Shown piece by piece: positions 58,663-64,000 of a DNA stretch of 64,000 nt (the stretch's first letter is position 1; the number at the start of each line of letters is the position of its first letter). The notes below the pieces were generated by a model that made no database searches, had not been told where the DNA came from, and saw only the letters and a program-made list of their open reading frames with translations. Source of the stretch: Pseudomonas sp. KUIN-1 (GTDB lineage Bacteria > Pseudomonadota > Gammaproteobacteria > Pseudomonadales > Pseudomonadaceae); assembly GCF_009176725.1 (NCBI RefSeq), contig NZ_AP020337.1:1860001-1924000 (forward strand), in the 5' to 3' direction. The position numbers and the translations under genes are program-made.

Positions 58663-61059
58663 ATGAAGACCACTATTGAATTGCCTCTCTTGCCATTGCG
58701 TGATGTCGTGGTTTATCCGCACATGGTGATCCCGCTGTTCGTGGGGCGCGAGAAGTCTATCGAAGCCCTTGAAGCGGCAATGACAGGCGACAAGCAGATC
58801 CTGCTGCTCGCGCAAAGAAACCCGGCTGACGACGATCCTGATGAAAAGGCTCTGTACAGCGTCGGCACCATCGCCACCGTATTGCAATTGCTCAAGCTGC
58901 CCGATGGCACCGTCAAGGTGCTGGTCGAAGGCGAGCAGCGCGGTTCGGTAGAGCGTTTCATCGAAGTCGATGGCCACTACCGCGCAGACGTCGCGCTGAT
59001 CGAAGAAATCGATGCGCCGGACCGTGAATCCGAAGTCTTCGTGCGCAGCCTGCTGGCTCAGTTCGAGCAGTACGTGCAACTGGGCAAGAAAGTCCCCGCA
59101 GAGGTCCTGTCGTCGCTTAACAGCATCGATGAGCCGGGTCGCCTGGTTGACACCATGGCTGCGCACATGGCGCTCAAAATCGAGCAGAAGCAGGAAATCC
59201 TCGAGATTATCGACCTGTCAGCCCGTGTCGAGCACGTGCTGGCCTTGCTGGATGCCGAAATCGACCTGCTGCAGGTCGAAAAGCGCATTCGCGGTCGTGT
59301 GAAAAAGCAAATGGAGCGCAGCCAGCGCGAGTACTACCTGAATGAGCAGATGAAGGCCATTCAGAAGGAGCTCGGCGATGGCGACGAAGGCCACAACGAA
59401 ATCGAAGAGCTGAAAAAGCGTATCGACGCTGCGGGCCTGCCCAAGGATGCTCTGACCAAGGCGAATGCCGAGCTGAACAAGCTCAAGCAAATGTCGCCGA
59501 TGTCGGCTGAAGCGACCGTGGTGCGCTCCTACATCGACTGGCTGGTTCAGGTGCCGTGGAAGGCGCAGAGCAAAGTACGTCTGGACCTTGCGCGTGCCGA
59601 AGCGATTCTCGATGCCGACCACTATGGTCTGGACGAGGTCAAGGAACGCATCCTCGAATACCTCGCCGTGCAGAAGCGCGTGAAGAAGATTCGCGGCCCT
59701 GTGCTGTGTCTGGTAGGTCCGCCGGGGGTGGGTAAAACCTCCCTGGCCGAGTCCATCGCCAACGCGACCAATCGCAAATTCGTGCGTATGGCACTCGGTG
59801 GCGTGCGTGACGAGGCTGAAATTCGTGGTCACCGCCGGACTTACATCGGTTCGATGCCAGGAAGATTGATACAAAAGATGACAAAGGTGGGCGTTCGCAA
59901 CCCGCTGTTCCTGCTTGACGAAATCGACAAGATGGGCAGCGACATGCGTGGCGACCCGGCGTCGGCATTGCTCGAGGTGCTTGATCCCGAGCAGAACCAC
60001 AATTTCAACGATCACTACCTTGAGGTCGACTACGATCTTTCGGACGTGATGTTCCTCTGCACGTCGAACTCGATGAACATTCCGCCAGCGTTGCTGGACC
60101 GGATGGAAGTCATTCGCCTGCCGGGCTACACCGAAGACGAAAAGATCAACATCGCGGTCAAATACCTCTCGCCCAAGCAGATTCAGGCCAATGGCTTGAA
60201 GAAAGGCGAGATCAGCTTTGACGAGGAAGCGATCCGCGACATCATTCGTTACTACACCCGTGAAGCGGGCGTGCGCGGGCTTGAGCGTCAGATTGCCAAG
60301 GTCTGCCGCAAGGCGGTCAAAGAGCACGCGATGGAAAAACGTTTTGCGGTGCAGGTCACGGCCGACATGCTCGAGCACTTCCTGGGCGTGCGCAAGTTCC
60401 GCTACGGGCTGGCAGAGCAGCAGGATCAGATTGGTCAGGTGACCGGTCTGGCGTGGACCCAGGTGGGCGGTGAATTGCTGACCATCGAAGCGGCTGTCGT
60501 ATCGGGTAAGGGCCAGTTGATCAAGACCGGTTCGCTGGGTGATGTGATGGTCGAATCCATTACCGCAGCCCAGACCGTGGTTCGCAGCCGTGCGCGCAGC
60601 CTGGGCATTCCAGCTGATTTCCACGAGAAGCACGACACGCATATCCACATGCCGGAAGGTGCTACGCCGAAGGATGGGCCGAGTGCTGGCGTGGGCATGT
60701 GCACTGCACTTGTCTCGGCGCTTACACAGATTCCGGTGCGGGCAGATGTGGCAATGACGGGCGAAATTACCCTGCGTGGTCAAGTGCTGGCGATTGGTGG
60801 TTTGAAGGAAAAACTTCTGGCCGCACACCGTGGTGGAATCAAGACGGTGATCATTCCAGAAGAAAACGTGCGTGATTTGAAGGAGATTCCTGACAATATC
60901 AAGCAGGATCTGCAGATCAAGCCCGTTAAATGGATTGACGAAGTCCTGCAAATTGCGCTGCAATACGCGCCGGAGCCTTTGCCGGACGTGGCTACAGATC
61001 TGGTCGCCAAGGAAGAAAAGCGCGAGTCTGACTCTAAGGACAGAATTAGCACGCATTAA
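58663..61059 (+). CDS. lon: ATP-dependent protease La (Lon)
   Basis: A 798-residue hexameric AAA+ protease degrading damaged and regulatory proteins. The N-terminal LON domain starts [20 protein letters not shown]. Walker [10 protein letters not shown] is at 352-360 and Walker B is [13 protein letters not shown]. The Ser-Lys dyad is Ser674 ([12 protein letters not shown]) and Lys717 ([13 protein letters not shown]), with the 43-residue spacing seen in E. coli Lon. The last 25 residues are a variable charged tail. Confidence 0.97.
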   Translation: MKTTIELPLLPLRDVVVYPHMVIPLFVGREKSIEALEAAMTGDKQILLLAQRNPADDDPDEKALYSVGTIATVLQLLKLPDGTVKVLVEGEQRGSVERFIEVDGHYRADVALIEEIDAPDRESEVFVRSLLAQFEQYVQLGKKVPAEVLSSLNSIDEPGRLVDTMAAHMALKIEQKQEILEIIDLSARVEHVLALLDAEIDLLQVEKRIRGRVKKQMERSQREYYLNEQMKAIQKELGDGDEGHNEIEELKKRIDAAGLPKDALTKANAELNKLKQMSPMSAEATVVRSYIDWLVQVPWKAQSKVRLDLARAEAILDADHYGLDEVKERILEYLAVQKRVKKIRGPVLCLVGPPGVGKTSLAESIANATNRKFVRMALGGVRDEAEIRGHRRTYIGSMPGRLIQKMTKVGVRNPLFLLDEIDKMGSDMRGDPASALLEVLDPEQNHNFNDHYLEVDYDLSDVMFLCTSNSMNIPPALLDRMEVIRLPGYTEDEKINIAVKYLSPKQIQANGLKKGEISFDEEAIRDIIRYYTREAGVRGLERQIAKVCRKAVKEHAMEKRFAVQVTADMLEHFLGVRKFRYGLAEQQDQIGQVTGLAWTQVGGELLTIEAAVVSGKGQLIKTGSLGDVMVESITAAQTVVRSRARSLGIPADFHEKHDTHIHMPEGATPKDGPSAGVGMCTALVSALTQIPVRADVAMTGEITLRGQVLAIGGLKEKLLAAHRGGIKTVIIPEENVRDLKEIPDNIKQDLQIKPVKWIDEVLQIALQYAPEPLPDVATDLVAKEEKRESDSKDRISTH

Positions 61060-61076
61060 GTCTGGGCAGGCTTCCT

Positions 61077-61105
61077 TGACAGCTTTTTGGAGCCCTTGTT
61101 ATAAA
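61077..61105 (+). promoter_or_regulatory. Sigma70 promoter of hupB
   Basis: Perfect TTGACA (61077-61082), 17-bp spacer and TATAAA (61100-61105), about 100 bp before the hupB start. The leader has an ATAGAGATAAGGGGACT ribosome-site region. Confidence 0.85.
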
Positions 61106-61205
61106 GCGGCTCTTTAAAGCAATCACCGGCAAGCCTTCCAGCGCTCGTTTTGCTTAACACCTAAAACTTAGAAACATACTCAATATAGAGATAAGGGGAC
61201 TTAGA

Positions 61206-61478
61206 GTGAACAAGTCGGAACTGATTGATGCTATCGCTGCATCTGCTGATATCCCGAAAGCTGCTGCTGGCCGTGCGCTGGACGCAGTGATCGAATCCGT
61301 CACTGGCGCTCTGAAGGCTGGCGACTCGGTTGTTTTGGTTGGCTTTGGTACGTTCTCCGTGACTGATCGTCCCGCTCGCATCGGTCGCAACCCTCAGACT
61401 GGCAAGACGCTGGAAATCGCTGCTGCCAAGAAACCAGGTTTCAAAGCCGGTAAAGCCCTTAAAGAAGCTGTCAACTAA
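61206..61478 (+). CDS. hupB: DNA-binding protein HU, beta subunit type
   Basis: A 90-residue nucleoid protein that bends DNA as a dimer. It starts at a GTG ([25 protein letters not shown]) behind AGGGG. The DNA-clamping arm contains the family signature [22 protein letters not shown]. The position directly after lon is conserved in gammaproteobacteria. It is followed by a stem-loop and the tRNA-like element. Confidence 0.96.
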   Translation: MNKSELIDAIAASADIPKAAAGRALDAVIESVTGALKAGDSVVLVGFGTFSVTDRPARIGRNPQTGKTLEIAAAKKPGFKAGKALKEAVN

Positions 61479-61499
61479 GCCTCTCTATGCCTTTGCCCG

Positions 61500-61524
61500 C
61501 TGGATCGGGCCTGTCCTGATCCAG
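61500..61524 (+). other. Hairpin after hupB
   Basis: CTGGATCGGG-CCTGT-CCTGATCCAG, a 10-bp stem 22 bp after the stop codon without a T run, ending 5 bp before the tRNA-like sequence. It may mark the processed 3' end of hupB mRNA. Confidence 0.55.
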
Positions 61525-61529
61525 TAGCG

Positions 61530-61585
61530 GAGCGGTGGTGCATTCGGTTGCGACACCGAAGGGTTCGAGCCCTACCGCTTCGTCA
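61530..61585 (+). ncRNA. tRNA-like element without an anticodon arm
   Basis: GAGCGGT (61530-61536) pairs with ACCGCTT (61574-61580) like an acceptor stem. GGTG/CACC (61537-61540 and 61554-61557) closes a D-like loop containing GGTTG. AGGG-TTCGAG-CCCT (61560-61573) resembles a T-arm with the conserved TTCGA. The 3' end is CGTCA in place of NCCA. There is no anticodon arm or variable loop. It is either a decayed tRNA or a structured RNA element of the hupB transcript. A competing hairpin, TTCGGT/ACCGAA, is possible. Confidence 0.4.
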
Positions 61586-61591
61586 GTTACG

Positions 61592-61622
61592 AGAAGGCGC
61601 ATCCTCGGATGCGCCTTTCTTC
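61592..61622 (+). terminator. Terminator after hupB and the tRNA-like element
   Basis: AAGGCGCATCC-TC-GGATGCGCCTT then TCTTCT, a strong stem that ends the hupB transcript before ppiD. Confidence 0.85.
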
Positions 61623-61683
61623 TATCCGCTTTCTACCCACGCTCCGCGGTTGGTTAGTCAGTACAACCGTTTTGGGGGACGCA

Positions 61684-63567
61684 ATGCTGCAGAACATCAG
61701 GGACAATTCACAAGGCTGGATTGCCAAGACAATTATCGGACTCATCATCGCCTTGATGGCCTTCACCGGCATCGAAGCGATGTTTACCGCTACCAGCAAC
61801 AAACAGAACGCAGCTGAAGTCAACGGCGAGGACATCTCTCAGAATGAGTTGAGCCAGGCCGTGGACATGCAGCGCCGTCAGTTGGCTCAACAGCTCTCGC
61901 AACAGCTGGGCAAGGATTTCGATCCGGCCATGCTGGATGAGAAACTGTTGCGCGAATCAGCCCTCAAAGGCCTGATCGACCGCAAGCTGCTGCTGCAAGG
62001 CGCGGCGGATGCCAGGTTCTCGTTTTCCGACGCGGCACTGGATCAGCAGCTTTTGCAGACGCCTGAGTTTCAGGTGGATGGCAAATTCAACGCAGACCGT
62101 TTCGATCAGGTGATTCGCCAGCTAGGCTACAGCCGTCTGCAGTTCCGCCAGATGCTGGGTCAGGAAATGCTCATCGGTCAGGTGCGTGCTGGTGTTGCCG
62201 GCAGCGCCTTTGTAACCGACGCACAGGTTGAAGCCTTTGCACGCCTCGAAAAGCAGACCCGTGATTTCGCTTCGCTGACCCTGCCTGCCGATACCTCGGC
62301 GGTCAAAGTGACCGATGACGAAGTCAAGGCTCACTATGACGAGCATGCCAAGGAGTTCATGAGCCCTGAGCAGGTCGTACTCGACTACATCGAATTGAAG
62401 AAGTCGTCCTTCTTCGACAAGGTGCAGGTCAAGGACGAGGACTTGCAGGCGGCTTATCAGAAGGAAATCGCCAATCTGTCCGAACAGCGTCGTGCAGCAC
62501 ACATCCTGATCGAAGTGAACGACAAGCTGAATGACGAGCAGGCCAAGGCGAAGATTGAAGAAATTCAACAGCGTCTGGCCAAGGGTGAGGATTTCGCGGC
62601 ACTGGCCAAGGAATACTCGCAGGACCCTGGTTCGTCGAACAAGGGCGGTGATCTGGGCTACGCAGGCAAGGGTGTCTATGACCCGGCTTTCGAAGAGGCG
62701 CTGTATGCCTTGAACAAGGACCAGGTTTCGCAGCCGGTGCGCACCGACTTCGGCTGGCACCTGATCAAGCTGCTGGGCGTTGAAGCACCTTCGGTGCCGA
62801 GCTTTGCCAGTCTGAAAGGCAAGCTGACCAACGATTTGAAATCGCAGCTGGTCGAGCAGAAGTTTGTCGAAGTGACCAAGCAACTGGAAGACTCGGCGTT
62901 CGAATCGTCCGACCTGTCCCAGCCGGCACAGGACCTGGGCCTGAAGGTTCAGACCACTGCACCGTTCGGTCGTGAAGGCGGCGAAGGCCTGACGGCCAAC
63001 CGTGCGGTCATCCAGTCGGCATTCAGCCCTGAAGTGTTGGAAGAGGGCGCCAACAGCAATACGCTGGAGCTGGATCCGGAAACCGTTGTGGTGGTGCGCT
63101 CCAAAGAGCACCTGCAGCCGCAGCAGTTGCCACTTGAGAGCGTTGCCAGCTCGATTCGCGCTCAACTGGTCAAGGAACATGCTTCGGCCGCTGCCAAGGC
63201 CAAGGGCGAGGCGCTGCTGGCCGGTCTGCGTGACGGCAAGATCCCGTTGGCTGCCAAGCAGGAAGGTCGTGACTGGAAGGTGATGGAAGCGGTCACGCGC
63301 AGTCAGGAAGGGGTTGACCCTCAAGTGCTGCAGACGCTGTTCCGCATGCCCAAGCCGACAGGTAAGGACAAGCCGGAATTCGCCAGCATCACTGCTTCGG
63401 ATGGCAGCTTCGTGATCGTCCGTCTCAATGGCGTCAATCAGGCGGCTGCACCGACTGACGCCGAGAAGGCGCAATACCGTCGCTTCCTCTCCTCCCGCGA
63501 GGGGCAACAGGATTTCGCGGCGTACCGTGCACAGTTGGAAAGCAAGGCGAAGATCGAGAAGTTCTAA
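61684..63567 (+). CDS. ppiD: Periplasmic folding chaperone PpiD
   Basis: A 627-residue protein anchored in the inner membrane by one N-terminal helix (IAKTIIGLIIALMAFTGIEAMF). It has a SurA_N-like chaperone part (AAEVNGEDISQNELSQAVDM), a parvulin (PpiC) domain at ~265-365 (RAAHILIEVNDKLNDEQAKAK, then YSQDPGSSNKGGDLGYAGKG) and a C-terminal chaperone part. The start at 61684 follows GGGGGAC. It assists outer-membrane and secreted protein folding near the translocon. Order lon-hupB-ppiD is conserved. Confidence 0.94.
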   Translation: MLQNIRDNSQGWIAKTIIGLIIALMAFTGIEAMFTATSNKQNAAEVNGEDISQNELSQAVDMQRRQLAQQLSQQLGKDFDPAMLDEKLLRESALKGLIDRKLLLQGAADARFSFSDAALDQQLLQTPEFQVDGKFNADRFDQVIRQLGYSRLQFRQMLGQEMLIGQVRAGVAGSAFVTDAQVEAFARLEKQTRDFASLTLPADTSAVKVTDDEVKAHYDEHAKEFMSPEQVVLDYIELKKSSFFDKVQVKDEDLQAAYQKEIANLSEQRRAAHILIEVNDKLNDEQAKAKIEEIQQRLAKGEDFAALAKEYSQDPGSSNKGGDLGYAGKGVYDPAFEEALYALNKDQVSQPVRTDFGWHLIKLLGVEAPSVPSFASLKGKLTNDLKSQLVEQKFVEVTKQLEDSAFESSDLSQPAQDLGLKVQTTAPFGREGGEGLTANRAVIQSAFSPEVLEEGANSNTLELDPETVVVVRSKEHLQPQQLPLESVASSIRAQLVKEHASAAAKAKGEALLAGLRDGKIPLAAKQEGRDWKVMEAVTRSQEGVDPQVLQTLFRMPKPTGKDKPEFASITASDGSFVIVRLNGVNQAAAPTDAEKAQYRRFLSSREGQQDFAAYRAQLESKAKIEKF

Positions 63568-63589
63568 TCTCGAAACGCGCAAACAAAGA

Positions 63590-63617
63590 AGGCCGCTCAT
63601 TGAGCGGCCTTTTTTTG
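63590..63617 (+). terminator. Terminator of ppiD
   Basis: AGGCCGCTC-AT-TGAGCGGCCT followed by T6-7, about 23 bp after the stop. Confidence 0.92.
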
Positions 63618-63669
63618 GATGGCGGTGGGCCAGTTACGTACCTGCGTCAGGGTAAGTCATGACTCGTAT

Positions 63670-63999
63670 TCACTCACGAGACTCTGACCATCCAAGCATG
63701 CTGTCCAGCACTGGACAAAGCCGTTGTCCCCATGGCGTAAGGCGATAATCAACCTGAGGGGGTTTGAAGTCGTGGAGGGTTCGAATGACCAACCCATCGC
63801 TTTCCAGGCTACGTAATTGTTGAGCGAGCATTTTTTGCGATATGCCTGTCACTCGGCGTTCGAGATCTGAAAAGCGCTGAATCTTCCCGTCGAACAGGTG
63901 GAACAAAATCACCAGTTTCCACCTGCCGCGCAACAGCGCGAGTACGCTGTTGACGTCTTCGGCAGCAGAGTCCGGTGTATACAACGTTCGATGGCTCAT
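63670..63999 (-). CDS. HxlR-family transcriptional regulator
   Basis: A 109-residue winged-helix regulator. It has the HxlR start SVLALLRGRWKLVILFHLFDGKIQRFSDLER, the recognition region GISQKMLAQQLRSLESDGLV and the wing PQVDYRLTPWGQRLCPVLDSM. It lacks the N-terminal cysteine that some thiol-sensing HxlR proteins carry. The start ATG is one base from the window edge, so the promoter and any divergent target gene are outside. Target unknown. Confidence 0.9.
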   Translation of the reverse strand: MSHRTLYTPDSAAEDVNSVLALLRGRWKLVILFHLFDGKIQRFSDLERRVTGISQKMLAQQLRSLESDGLVIRTLHDFKPPQVDYRLTPWGQRLCPVLDSMLGWSESRE

Positions 64000-64000
64000 T

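Noticed and set aside
59218-61056. A 612-codon frame antisense to lon
   Set aside because: Shadow of lon; no start context or domain.

Overview
The window is a 64 kb stretch of gammaproteobacterial chromosome. I read it as Pseudomonas, most likely the P. syringae group. The reasons are the high GC content, the gene order tRNA-tig-clpP-clpX-lon-hupB-ppiD, the large 1.6-kresidue NAD-glutamate dehydrogenase, AcnB, the MoxR-Bat operon, and REP-like intergenic repeats built on the words TTCGCGAA and GCGGAGCGTG. This assignment comes from recognition of protein families and gene order, not from a database search.

Layout. (1) 1-7.6 kb: the end of an MFS transporter, then a sugar-acid (aldonate) catabolic locus: FadR-type GntR regulator, IlvD/Edd dehydratase, divergent MFS permease and FAH-fold enzyme, followed by a small DUF5629-type protein, an exported beta-propeller lactonase and a tiny exported peptide. 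(2) 7.6-13 kb: repeat-rich spacer and sbcDC (DNA end processing). (3) 13-19.8 kb: six-gene operon moxR-DUF58-DUF4381-batA-batB/C-batD, almost all joined by ATGA overlaps. (4) 20-26.4 kb: an amidohydrolase, a hypothetical gene and gdhB. (5) 26.4-29.8 kb: an accessory island. A class C-like group II intron fragment sits directly behind the gdhB terminator. It is followed by a PAAR-headed polymorphic toxin, three diverged membrane-anchored immunity paralogues, and two orphan toxin tails left by earlier cassettes. (6) 30-45 kb: mntP with a yybP-ykoY Mn riboswitch, acnB, a DUF1289 protein, miaE, a MarR-EmrAB efflux locus with a double palindromic operator, lpxH-ppiB, glnS and cysS. (7) 43.5-51.6 kb: a sigma54 enhancer-binding protein divergent from a six-gene glycerol-type ABC importer, with a good -24/-12 promoter and seven TGTTCA-like direct repeats between them. 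(8) 51.7-64 kb: folD, three tRNAs (Arg-TCT, His-GTG, Leu-TAG), a lipoprotein, a 1.1 kb gap without a recognised gene, the tig-clpP-clpX-lon-hupB-ppiD proteostasis cluster with heat-shock-like promoters, and an HxlR regulator at the right edge.

The most unusual parts are the toxin/immunity island, the enhancer array and asymmetric ATPase pair of the glycerol importer, a tRNA-like fold without an anticodon arm behind hupB, a 137-bp cruciform-like element upstream of acnB, and a two-hairpin repeat found three times, each time between convergent genes.
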